Of a stretch of DNA of 64,000 nucleotides, positions 33,201 through 43,018 are shown in pieces. Position 1 is the first letter of the stretch. Each line of letters begins with the position of its first letter. The notes under the pieces were generated by a model that had not been told where the DNA came from, ran no database searches, and saw only the letters and a program-made list of their open reading frames with translations. Source of the DNA: Mesostigma viride. Its lineage: Eukaryota > Streptophyta > Mesostigmatophyceae > Mesostigmatales > Mesostigmataceae. The position numbers were made by a program, and so were the translations under genes. The stretch is from contig RPFO01000050.1 in assembly GCA_009746045.1 (NCBI GenBank), positions 5,457,728 to 5,521,727 of the forward strand, read 5' to 3'.

Positions 33201-36200
33201 CCGGCTGGGTGCGGCGTTGGTCATTGCGATGGCAGTGATTGTGGGGGTGGTCCTCCCACTGGGTATTGGCCTCCCGATCTACTTTCTCTGGTTCCGCAAA
33301 GGCAAGGGGCACGGCAGTGACGTGGTGGAGTTCCTGCGCAAGCGGAGCCCACCACAAAAGGGGGATGTCATCACGGCGGTCATCACGGGTGAGTGGCTCC
33401 CCCCCTTCCTCCCGCCCCCCTCCCCCCCCTTCCCCCTGCCGCTTCTTCTCTGTACCCACCACCGCACTCAACCACAATTCCCTCTTTTGTTTAAGTACTT
33501 CACGGGAGGTCTTCACGGGTGAGAGGCCCTTCCTTTTTCCTTCTGACCCTGTCATCCTTCATTCTCCTATTTGTCTCATTAGGGTTTGGCCGGTCGTCAG
33601 AGGATGAGAGACACTCTGCCTCGCTTGCTTAGTTGCATGGATCTGCCTCATAATTGTACTATACTACAAGTTTAACCCTTGCAGTTGCTCATTTGGTACA
33701 AAAGCTTGTGCCTGTGGATGGTGGATGTAGACGGGTCAACCAACTAACTTAAAGTGACAGGCTTGAATTTGGGCGTAGGCGTGTGGGTTCCACGTGTCTG
33801 GTTGGATTAGAATGGGGGCCTCTCTCTTCATGGGGGCCCATGTAGCAGTTAAGGGGATTGAATTTGGGCGTAGGCGTGTGGGTTCCACGTGTCTGGTTGG
33901 ATTAGAATGGGGGCCTCTCTCTTCATGGGGGCCCATGTAGCAGTTAAGGGGATTGAATTTGGGCGTAGGCGTGTGGGTTCCACGTGTCTGGTTGGATTAG
34001 AATGGGGGCCTCTCTCTTCATGGGGCTCATGTAGCAGTTAAGGGGATTGAATTTGGGCGTAGGCGTGTGGGTTCCACGTGTCTGGTTGGATTAGAATGGG
34101 GGCCTCTCTCTTCCTGGGGGCCCATGTAGCAGTTAAGGGGATTGAATGTGGGCGTAGGCGTGTGGGTTCCACGTGTCTGGTTGGATTAGAATGGGGGCCT
34201 CTCTCTTCATGGGGGCCCATGTAGCAGTTAAGGGGATTGAATTTGGGCGTAGGCGTGTGGGTTCCACGTGTCTGGTTGGATTAGAATGGGGGCCTCTCTC
34301 TTCATGGGGGCCCATGTAGCAGTTAAGGGGATTGAATTTGGGCGTAGGCGTGTGGGTTCCACGTGTCTGGTTGGATTAGAATGGGGGCCTCTCTCTTCAT
34401 GGGGGCCCATGTAGCAGTTAAGGGGATTGAATTTGGGCGTAGGCGTGTGGGTTCCACGTGTCTGGTTGGATTAGAATGGGGGCCTCTCTCTTCATGGGGC
34501 CCATGTAGCAGTTAAGGGGATTGAATTTGGGCGTAGGCGTGTGGGTTCCACGTGTCTGGTTGGATTAGAATGGGGGCCTCTCTCTTCCTGGGGGGCCATG
34601 TAGCAGTTAAGGGGATTGAATTTGGGCGTAGGCGTGTGGGTTCCACGTGTCTGGTTGGATTAGAATGGGGGCCTCTCTCTTCCTGGGGGGCCATGTAGCA
34701 GTTAAGGGGATTGAATTTGGGCGTAGGCGTGTGGGTTCCACGTGTCTGGTTGGATTAGAATGGGGGCCTCTCTCTTCATGGGGGCCCATGTAGCAGTTAA
34801 GGGGATTGAATTTGGGCGTAGGCGTGTGGGTTCCACGTGTCTGGTTGGATTAGAATGGGGGCCTCTCTCTTCATGGGGGCCATGTAGCAGTTAAGGGGAT
34901 TGAATTTGGGCGTAGGGGTTGGGGTTCCACGTGTCTGGTTGGAGTAGAATGGGGGCCTCTCTCTTCATGGGGGCCCATGTAGCAGTTAAGGGGATTGAAT
35001 TTGGGCGTAGGCGTGTGGGTTCCACGTGTCTGGTTGGATTAGAATGGGGGCCTCTCTCTTCATGGGGGCCATGTAGCAGTTAAGGGGATTGAATTTGGGC
35101 GTAGGCGTGTGGGTTCCACGTGTCTGGTTGGATTAGAATGGGGGCCTCTCTCTTCATGGGGCCCATGTAGCAGTTAAGGGGATTGAATTTGGGCGTAGGC
35201 GTGTGGGTTCCACGTGTCTGGTTGGATTAGAATGGGGGCCTCTCTCTTCATGGGGCCCATGTAGCAGTTAAGGGGATTGAATTTTGGCGTAGGCGTGTGG
35301 GTTCCACGTGTCTGGTTGGATTAGAATGGGGGCCTCTCTCTTCATGGGGGGCCATGTAGCAGTTAAGGGGATTGAATTTGGGCGTAGGCGTGTGGGTTCC
35401 ACGTGTCTGGTTGGACTAGAATGGGGGCCTCTCTCTTCATGGGGCCTATGATGAAGACAATCGAGAATTCCTTGCTCTGGGTGCCCTCAATGTAGAAGGC
35501 ATACTACGATACATATAGAAGGCCTATTTCCCAACACTTATCAGCTTGCAGCGGAGTTGTCTCCCTATAACGTGCATATGTGTAGAGTGCTGAGTCCAGA
35601 TAGTAATATGGTATTAGAGCCGAGCTGGCCATAATCTTTGGCTCGCTCAGGGGCACTCTAGCCCTTGCAATCCTATAGTCCTGCATCGCACTTAGCTTGC
35701 CCCCTGATGCAACTGCATCACGCAACCTGTGCGGAAGCTAGCTGCTGACATCCCATTCCCTGCCGTGCCTTTGCCAAAAAATTCTTGGCACCTCGTACGT
35801 TTGGCCGTGGTGCCTGGGAGTATTGGCTTTGCAGACATTGTGGGGTGCTTAGTGGGTTCTAAGGACATGGGATCGATGCCCTTTTGTTACATTGTACTCT
35901 GCCACGTTGATGGAGCAGACATCGAGGGCTCTACCGAGCTGTGGGAGTGGAACCCTGACGTCATGAAGCGGGCGCTGGCCATCCACCACACGGTGCGTAC
36001 GTTAGCATATTTAGCCGGTGAGTGGCGCCCGTTACATAGTTTTGGTATGAGTAACACGCTGGCCATCCAAGATAAGGTATGTGTGGCAGAACCATCCAAG
36101 ATGTTGTAAGTGTGGCAGAATACTGCACTTGCTTGCATGCAGCAGCGCCAGCACCATAATCATCATCGTCACCACCACCACCACCACCACCACCACCACC

Positions 36201-36325
36201 ACCACCACCACCACCACCACCACCACCACCACCACCACCACCACCACCACCACCACCACCACCACCACCACCACCACCACCACCACCACCACCACCACCA
36301 CCACCACCACCACCACCACCACCAC

Positions 36326-36362
<37 letters not shown>

Positions 36363-39300
36363 ACTGCCGCCACCGCTGCCATCATCAGCACACAGCAGAG
36401 GTTACATCAGCACACACATGCCGGGATTAGATGTCATCACCATGATGTGGATTTCTGTGAATTTGTCGGATGTGATAATCTTGATAACTTGACATATATG
36501 CCGTAATCTCCACTGCACAGGTCACATCCTGAGCACCCTGCACCCTGCACCCTGCACCCTGCACCCTGCACCCTTCACTCACATATGTGGTGCACACACC
36601 TTGTGAGATTATGCTGCTAAAATTCCCTTCAAAAAGGCACGTCAACATACACGGCCCATCTGCAGGTCATGCCTGCGCATTGTATACCTTACACTACTCA
36701 ACTACCACGTACTATTATTCAGCACTTACCATCATATATGCATGCCTGCACATCATGCTTCCGTTCACAGGTTCTCCGCGCCTTCCTCCCCAAGTACTAC
36801 GGCTACGAGAGCGACACGGCGGGCGACTCCTTCTCCCTCGTCTTCCACGACGCCGCGGACGCGCTCGGCTGGGCCATGGAAGTCCAACGCGCGCTCCTCT
36901 TCCCGATGCTAGCACTGGCGGCCGAAGAGCTACTATCCAGCCCGGGCGGACGCCGCAACTCCCTTAGCCGCCGCAACTCTGCGTCCCAGCATCTCGACCC
37001 GTCACAAACCGATTGGCCGCGGGAACTGCTCTCCTTCGGCCCCGGCAAGGAGGAGCGACGGGGCGCGCAGGGGCCCCCGATCTACCGCGGCCTGCGCGTG
37101 CGTATGGGCATGCACATCGGGGTTGCCGAAGAGTGTACGAGCCACGTCAACGGGCGCCAGCATTATCATGGCGAGGTCATGGAGTTGACCAAGGCAATCG
37201 CCGATGTGGGCGTGTCAGGCGGCCAGGTGCTCATGTCCATGCCTGCCTGGCAGTCCCTGGGCCAGCCGCCGCTCTCGGTCTCATGCCAGCACCTGGGCCT
37301 GCATGAGGTACGTGGTGGCAGGGTGCATGGTTGGTCATAGGATAGTCCTGTGTTTGGAGCAGCTGGGAAAGGGTATTTTCATGGTAGTCGGATTGCCCAA
37401 CCAGACTAGTTGAAGAGGGTGATTGCTGAATGCTTCTATTTTTTGAGAGTCCTATTTTTGGAGCAGCTTGGAAAGGTTCCATGGTAGTGGCCTGTGTCTG
37501 AATCTGATACTGTAGTGTAGTCTCATACTGTAGTCTCATACTGTAGCGTAGTCTCCTACTGTAGTGTAGTCTCCTACTGTAGCGGGATGCCGAAACCAGG
37601 CTACCAAGCAGCAGCGAATAATGTGAGAACAAATAAAGCAGAACGGCATAAGGTGCAGGATAGCAGACTTGCAAATGACTGAGTTTGCAGGCTTGTTAAA
37701 GATCAAGTTTTGAGTCTAGGCTCGTTTCTATTGGGTAGTACTACTTGGTGCGGCAAGATAGCGAATTCACGCCATCGCACGCCGCCATGTCTCATGCGCT
37801 CTTTGGAAACTAACATCACCGATAACGGTGTACGTACTACGGGCCTCAGGTACTTCTTCCCTCCTATTTTCACGAAACTCCCTTGAAATCTTCTATGTTT
37901 ATGGGCGGGGCCGGCGGGGGGCATGGGTGATCTATGCGTGTGCATGTGTGTAGGGAAGGGGGGGGGGGTGATCTGTTTCGCAGGTGTACGAAAAGTTGCT
38001 CCAGGTCCAGCTCTAATGATGTTTGCATTTAGAGGACATGTTTGGCTCGGTTGCGTGCATGCATGCCCTTTGCAGGTGTGCGAGAAGCTGGACCCGATCC
38101 ACCTCATGCAGGTGGTCCCTGACGATCTGGCGAAACGGGCCCCGTTCCGCCCACTCAAGTCCAAGCAGCTGTCCCCCTCCTTCTTCGACGCGCCCTGCAG
38201 CGACTGCTACATCCAGGGCGTGGCCCCCACCCTCCCCATCGTGGTCGCGTTCATCTACGTGGGCCACTCAAAATCTCTCCGCCGGTGCCCTGGCTACCAG
38301 CCGGCCGTCAACCTCTTAGTCGGCCTCGTTCAGAAGCTGCTGTTGCAGTACGAAGGCTACGAGTGCGAGGAGAAGGACGGCAACTTCCTGCTGGCGTTTG
38401 CGTCGCCGGTAATGGCGGCGCGCATGGCAGACTCGCTGCAGCGCAAGGCCATGGGCCTGCCGTGGCCGGAGCGGTTGCTGGAGCTGGAGCAGGCGTCGGA
38501 GGTCACCAAGCCTGCCGGGGAGGGAGATGAGGAGGATGTGGGCAAGGACGTGGTGGTGTTCAGGTAGATAAGATACATAGGAATAACACATAGCTATCGT
38601 ATCTTGTTGCATGAGGACAAGGACGTGGCGGTGTTTAGGCAGATAAGATACATAGGAATAGCACATAGCTATCGTATCTTGTTGTAGGAGGACAAGGACG
38701 TGGTGGTGTTCAGGTAGATAAGATACATAGGAATAACACATAGCTATCGTATCTTGTTGTAGGAGGACAAGGACGTGGCGGTGTTCAGGTAGATAAGATA
38801 CATAGGAATAACACATAGCTATCGTATCTTGTTGTAGGAGGACAAGGACGTGGCGGTGTTCAGGTAGATAAGATACATAGGAATAACACATAGCTATCGT
38901 ATCTTGTTGTAGGAGGACAAGGATGTGGCGGTGTTCAGGTAGATAAGATACATAGGAATAGCACATAGCTATCGTATCTTGTTCTAGGAGGACAAGGACG
39001 TGGCGGTGTTCAGGTAGATAAGATACATAGGAATAACACATAGCTATCGTATCTTGTTGTAGGAGGACAAGGACGTGGCGGTGTGCAGGTAGATAAGATA
39101 CATAGGAATAGCACATAGCTATCGTATCTTGTTCTAGGAGGACAAGGACGTGGCGGTGTTCAGGTAGATAAGATACATAGGAATAACACATAGCTATCGT
39201 ATCTTGTTGCATGAGGACGTGGATAAGTACGTAATGGTGAACATTTACAAACACATCTAATTTGTTGAATTCTCAATTTTGCATTATTTTTGTCAGCGTC

Positions 39301-41048
39301 TGTGGGCTATGTGTTATTGGGATGCGCCTCAAGACTAGTGATGGGTTTCCTGCTGACACTGTGCTCTCTCAACACGTGAAAACTTGCGAGCCGTGGGGCA
39401 GATCTCATAAACGTTTCTGCCCAGTCATGAACCCATAGCTTACATAATGTCTTTACATAAGGTAAGCTGATATTGTCTCATTCCTTCACGTTTTTCTTTT
39501 CTTGAGTCCCGCTGCCCGTGGGTCCTGCAGCCGCTTTTACGTCACTCACTGAACATCTTGTCGCCGCACTGCTCCCCATCTGTCCGGGCCCATCTCTCCC
39601 CACCGGCCAGGGGCCTGCGCCTGCAAATCGGTCTCTGCATGGGTGTGCCGGCGGAGTGCAACCCCCACCGCGCGACCGGCCGCGCTGCATACTATGGCCC
39701 TATAGTGAACCGTGCTGCCAGAATCGCCGCCACCGCGGCTGCTGGGCAGACGCTGTGCAACGACGTGCTGCACGACAGCATCAAGGCGTCAACTCCCGAT
39801 CTGACGTTCAAAGAGTTGGGCAAGTTTGATCTAAAGGTGGGTGCGATAAACCATTGGTTGCATATGTGTCCACAAGCTTGACTGCACTAGGGAGGTTCCA
39901 GGCCTCCAGAGCAACAGTGATGGCTGCCCATACGTAAGCTGTTTATGAACTGCTTGAGTAATTAGTATCACATTTTCTTGATTCATTTGATTAGTAGGGT
40001 GGCCCGGGGGAGGTGGCCACGGGGTTTTCTATACTTGTATTGTAGTACTCTAGTTTACCCCCTTGGCCGTGTACGTTTTAAGCCTTGAAGTCTGCCAGCC
40101 AGCCCATGTAGTCTAGTATCCTGAGAGCCCTAACAAAGCCACAATTATTTCACATAATGGTGTCATAATTTCCGTATTCTCCTTCTACTTATATATATGA
40201 TCATACCTCAGGTGCATACTTGGGTAATTATGAACCCCTCTAACCTTGCCAGCTCTTCACGCATACGTCCTCCGCTCCCCTTCAATGCATGCGTGCTTTT
40301 CTCCAGAGGAAGCGGCTTTTTGTTTGCGCCTATCTCTTCCCCGAGGCCAGTGCAGGTATCGGATATCTTGTGCCTCCGATTTGGCTCATTTGGATCGGTC
40401 TAATTGTGTCCATAACATACCGAAACGTGCGTACTTCACGTGCTGGTAATGCTAGCATTCATGACCTGTTCCTTTCCCCTTTCCCCCCGCCCTCAACCCC
40501 CATCCCCCGGCCCCCCTGCCATCCTTACCCTCGATATCCTGGAGCTTTGCCTCTACCCGCCGCCCCATCCGCCACCGTGCGCATATGGCCACCTGCAGGG
40601 CGTGCGCGAGCCGATGCACCTGTTCCAGGTCTCCTCCCCCGCGCTAAGCGCGCGCCTCTTCCCCCGCGTGCTTAAGCTCGCGCAGCAGCTGGCCACGTTC
40701 AACATGTCAGCTGGGTACCCGGGCTCCGACGATGGAGGCATGGGCTCGGCCCAATCCTCCGCGCGCACACATCGGCTGCTCTCGATTGCCGTGGAGCCGG
40801 TCGAAGGGGTCCCCTTGCTTGGGTCGGGAGAGAACAGCCCGAGCTCGTTAATGAGTAATAACCAGAAGTCCGGGCCCGGGGCGATGCCTGGCGTCCCGAT
40901 GAGGTCGGGCCCGCATAGGAGGATAAGCTTCTCGAAGATCGAGGAGCAAGTAAGGGCCGAGTACGCCGAGTTGTCGCACGAGGACTTGTTGAGGGTGATC
41001 GCGCGGCTCAAGTCGGAGATGCAGGTGATTCACGGCAATGTCATGTGA
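21630..41048 (+). CDS. Receptor-type nucleotide cyclase, 12 exons, about 1470 aa
   Basis: Exons by my reading: 21630-21911, 22787-22867, 23628-24296, 27968-28194, 29402-29912, 31020-31295, 32797-33388, 35919-35992, 36771-37307, 38076-38563, 39611-39836, 40599-41048. All junctions are GT-AG, phases agree throughout, and the sum is 4413 nt. Order: signal peptide (1-27), two periplasmic-binding-protein-like modules (about 45-345 and 360-715), EGF-like cysteines (750-803), one transmembrane helix (about 820-848), cyclase C1 (873-1100), cyclase C2 (1134-1345), Ser-rich tail and a terminal coiled coil (about 1430-1465). The predicted role is a plasma-membrane sensor making cAMP or cGMP; which product is unclear. 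Three RRxS sites (965-974 twice, and HRRIS in the tail) could be kinase targets. A TGTAA motif lies near 41908. The start is the first ATG, before a classical signal peptide. Exons are GC-rich; introns are repeat-filled. Confidence 0.85.
24900..27440. repeat. Degenerate AT-rich minisatellite in cyclase intron 3
   Basis: About 2.5 kb of imperfect units around TTTATTCTTGATGAGGAACC, roughly 20-30 bp each, with local better-kept blocks of about 100 bp at 25080-25390. No coding signal. A MITE is inserted in it. Confidence 0.85.
25802..26273. mobile_element. MITE with 25-bp terminal inverted repeats and TAA target duplication
   Basis: The 472-bp element begins GGCCCGCTCTACACGG and ends with the exact inverse (TIRs match for 25 bp, to AAAGTTGGG). 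TAA flanks both ends (25799-25801 and 26274-26276). TIR length and a TWA target site fit the PIF/Harbinger superfamily. It has no transposase ORF. A C10 run near the right end may be a sequencing soft spot. Confidence 0.85.
27968..31295 (+). CDS. Exons 4-6 of the receptor cyclase: second PBP-like module
   Basis: Exon 4 has a Cys-rich lead-in (REVCRAARYPVCGDPGVV, PTGCPCFNRS) then YKVIGLLPSRVPFSYPLWQG, a new PBP-like first strand and helix. Exon 5 carries the central part (FFGARMYVGPNAVSSGAACT). Exon 6 has a second lobe: AVALVVYDEFMSPAILAMLD, PVQLVTQKCFHSEMLALLRR and GEQLLLGCMDEQ, continuing into exon 7 PYLMTYLPALLAALEQHTGE, the equivalent of the Q-x-PY-x-MGYLA helix. A Trp codon is split across exons 4/5. 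Two tandem modules suggest either two ligand sites or a regulatory duplicate. Confidence 0.7.
28655..29374. repeat. About 720-bp pyrimidine-only tract in cyclase intron 4
   Basis: Almost pure C/T on the plus strand, first CCCCCT-type then CCTCCT-type units, ending just before the acceptor at 29401. It yields long spurious Pro/Ser/Leu or Gly/Glu/Arg ORFs. It may act as an oversized polypyrimidine tract, and it can form triplex or G-quadruplex structures. Confidence 0.9.
30831..30968 (+). repeat. Two-copy 69-bp tandem duplication in cyclase intron 5
   Basis: Units start GATAAGCTGGTCGCTGC at 30831 and 30900 and are nearly identical. Just upstream (30781-30810) is a partial copy of the start of exon 6 (GCCATCAACGGC...GACGGTGGAC). 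Confidence 0.85.
31806..32125. repeat. 11-bp minisatellite in cyclase intron 6
   Basis: About 29 units of 11 bp around TGTACTTTGCC with variants TGGGCTTTGCC and GTCTACTTTGC. Because 11 is not a multiple of 3 and the unit lacks stops, all plus frames are open, but no protein is implied. Confidence 0.88.
32797..33388 (+). CDS. Exon 7 of the receptor cyclase: EGF-like segment and transmembrane helix
   Basis: After the end of the second PBP module, cysteines at protein positions about 750, 756, 767, 773, 792, 794 and 803 form an EGF-like pattern (CSGHGMC ... CECERGYTGEYC). Then LGAALVIAMAVIVGVVLPLG to FLW is a single membrane helix followed by the basic stop-transfer FRKGKG. The exon ends inside the first strand of C1 (GDVITAVIT), and its last base starts the catalytic Asp codon completed by exon 8. 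Confidence 0.85.
33765..35447. repeat. 95-bp minisatellite, about 18 copies, in cyclase intron 7
   Basis: Near-identical head-to-tail units starting TTGAATTTGGGCGTAGGCG and ending in AGCAGTTAAGGGGA. Variation is mostly in a G-run near CATGGGGGCCCATG. Units are contiguous with no spacers. Confidence 0.95.
35919..37307 (+). CDS. Exons 8-9 of the receptor cyclase: cyclase domain C1
   Basis: DIEGSTELWEW (Asp880) is the first metal-binding motif of class III cyclases, and GYESDTAGDSFSLVFHDA carries the second Asp (923). The domain continues with a Ser/Arg-rich insert containing RRNS twice, then RGLRVRMGMHIGVAEEC and HYHGEVMELTKAIADVG. In the last motif the usual transition-state Asn and Arg are Met1041 and Lys1045. 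So C1 supplies metal ligands but lacks the other half of the active site. Exon 8 is only 74 nt. Confidence 0.85.
36170..36356. repeat. (CAC)n then (CGC)n microsatellite in cyclase intron 8
   Basis: About 53 CAC/ACC triplets followed by about nine CGC triplets. It lies between exons 8 and 9 and is removed by splicing in the gene model. Confidence 0.95.
36531..36576. repeat. CACCCTG heptamer repeat in cyclase intron 8
   Basis: About six head-to-tail units of CACCCTG. Confidence 0.85.
38076..41048 (+). CDS. Exons 10-12 of the receptor cyclase: cyclase domain C2 and C-terminal tail
   Basis: Exon 10 first finishes C1 (IHLMQVVPDDLAKR), then starts C2 with PIVVAFIYVGHSKSL. Here the first metal Asp is Tyr (about 1144), and the second, in EEKDGNFLLAFA, is Gly (about 1185). 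Exon 11 keeps RGLRLQIGLCMGVPAEC and YYGPIVNRAARIAATAAAGQ, with the transition-state Asn1279 and Arg1283 intact. Exon 12 ends C2 (EPMHLFQVSSPAL), then gives a Ser/Gly-rich tail and a terminal coiled coil. The residue pattern is the mirror image of C1. Confidence 0.85.
38564..39206 (+). repeat. 75-bp minisatellite carrying copies of the exon 10 end and its splice donor
   Basis: Nine units of 75 bp begin at donor-like GTAGATAAG positions 38564, 38639 (degraded to GC), 38714, 38789, 38864, 38939, 39014, 39089 and 39164. Each unit contains an acceptor-like TTGTTGTAG, a 26-bp copy of the exon 10 end (GAGGACAAGGACG...GTTCAG) and the donor. The array therefore grew by duplicating the exon 10/intron 10 border. 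Confidence 0.92.
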
Positions 41049-42811
41049 CGGGATGGAGAAAGTAATCGCAAAGATCGTGTGATGTGGCAAAGGGCACGAT
41101 CTCTTTCTGAAGGGCGACACAGGCGGCCAAGCACCCCTTTTTGGCGTGGAGCATGCAGATGTCACGCGATTATTAATTAAGATCCAGATGATGCAGCGCA
41201 AGGTCCATGTGATGCGGCGCGGCTTGCAAGTCTTGCGTTTATGTTGAGGCGTCCATGCACTAAATGGTAGTACATGGTATACGTCAAGGCGTGTGTGGAG
41301 TATGACAATACGGTATGACAATGCGGTGGACCATCAAGGGCACAATATGTGCCATGAGGCTTGAATTATATGCCAAAAGGATGGCCCATGGTTCTCGCGC
41401 TTTGAACCATGTGACGTGTGTGTATTCTTTCGGGAGCAATCCGAGGGGATGGCCCAGGGCTCTCACGGTTTTAAGCGTGTGAGTGACCCATTATAGCGTG
41501 GTGTTTGGTTCTTTCGGATTGCACTGATGGGCGTGTCATTGAGTCCCGCGGTTTAAAGCGATGGATGCCTTGGAGCCCACCATGAAGTGGGCGGTGACAT
41601 TTGTTGACAGCTTTGTCGGAACTCTCTGACAACACGGCGCTAAAATTGCATAGTATTGAGTGTGACAGCCCACGCTATGTGTACTAATATTCTGTGACTG
41701 TGTATCATGTACTATGTATACTGTGCACTTGTATACTGTGCGACTTGTTCCTTTGTTAAGCGAGACACTTATGTACATGTGCTTCATTGCAAGGCGTACT
41801 ATGGACGGTAAGGTTTGTCATTACTAACATGAGCACACATAGTAACGTCTCAGATGAGGATTATATCCCCCTCTAGTGACTATATGGTTGGGGCATCATG
41901 CAGACGATATTTGTAACTTTTGTGTAGTTATTTTCTAATGAGATTAGCACAGTACTCCGTGGCATGCCCATGCGCATGACACGCAAGTACTTACTTACCT
42001 ACATACTTACTTACTTACTTGCTTACTTGCTTACTTACTTACTTGCTTACTTACTTACTTACTTACTTGCTTGCTTGCTTACTTATAGTAACGCCTAACG
42101 TTTTTTTTGTGAACATACATGAAGTGAGACAACTATTCCCGGATGCATGGCGATCCAACGTCCATACATGGGTCCAGGAATAGAAGTCTCTCTTAATGTA
42201 CCTTGTCTCTTGATATATCAACGAGACAACCAGCTTGATATATGGTATTGTCCTACTAGTGTGGTGGCACAAAGTGGTGCGTGCACGATTATTGCGTGGG
42301 AGCTTTGGGAAGTTTGGGAAGCTTGTGAAAATCATTAGTGGAGAATGGGTGAGGAACGAAGGAGTTTTGACAGTCCTTGATGTGCAGGCGGCTGCTCTGG
42401 CCCCCAAAAGGTTGGGCGTTTGTTTAGGTGCCTGCATCAAGTTTTTAGTAGGTACCAAATGACTAGGTACCAATTTAGAAGACAGGAAGTGCTAGGCAAT
42501 GTATGTTCGTCTTGGCACCGTACTAGGGACGTACTCAACTTGGTGCCGTGCTGAATCAATTATCATTTTATATTTTACATGAACGGCGTTTCAACATTTA
42601 TTTCACCTTTTTTTACATTAATTATAATTTCCCACCTCCGTACGTTGATTTCCATAATCCTGAATGCTTGATAAACGCAGACAAGTAATAGTTGTCTCAC
42701 TTATAAGGTTACAGTAGGGTGAGCAGGCTCGAGTAACCATGGTCGGCCAGATTCTCTATATTTGTGGCCTGCGCTGGTCGTTGTCTCATTGATACATAAT
42801 CCCATAAGTAT
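41049..42811. other. 3' flank of the receptor cyclase; no gene seen
   Basis: No coding signal. It contains a TTAC/TTGC-type tetranucleotide array at about 41988-42086. A TGTAA motif near 41908 could be the cyclase polyadenylation signal if the host is a chlorophyte. Confidence 0.5.
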
Positions 42812-42974
42812 ATGATTAAAATTAAAATTAAATTGGGACATATATCCGTTGGGAGTACATGTAGCACATAACCCTGAGAAGGGGCATATGGCTTTTAATA
42901 CATTCTGGGCTATTCCTGCAAGGGTAGGGTGTAAACTACACCTGCTCTGGGTGCACAAAGTGCACCTGCACCAC
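42812..42974 (-). mobile_element. Short LINE-tailed repeat (SINE-like)
   Basis: On the minus strand it starts GGTGCAGGTGCACTTTGTGC and passes through TTGCAGGAATAGCCCAGAAT. It ends with the shared 3' module (TATGTGCTACAT ... CTCCCAACGGA) and an AT-rich tail at 42814-42835. Related copies are at 44719-44888 and 59214-59364. No clear Pol III boxes, so it could instead be the 3' end of another LINE. Confidence 0.6.
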
Positions 42975-43018
42975 CATATTAATTAATTAATTAATTGATT
43001 AATTAATTAATTAATTAT

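Noticed and set aside
32719-33555. 278-aa minus-strand ORF
   Set aside because: Antisense of exon 7, where the plus strand has the EGF-like cysteines and membrane helix.
33765-35447. CRISPR-like array
   Set aside because: The 95-bp units are contiguous with no unique spacers, in a eukaryotic intron.
36081-36506. His-, Thr- or Val-homopolymer proteins
   Set aside because: (CAC)n triplets read in different frames within an intron.
38316-39254. 312-aa minus-strand repeat protein
   Set aside because: It is antisense to exon 10 and the 75-bp minisatellite; the unit is 25 codons, so the frame stays open by arithmetic.
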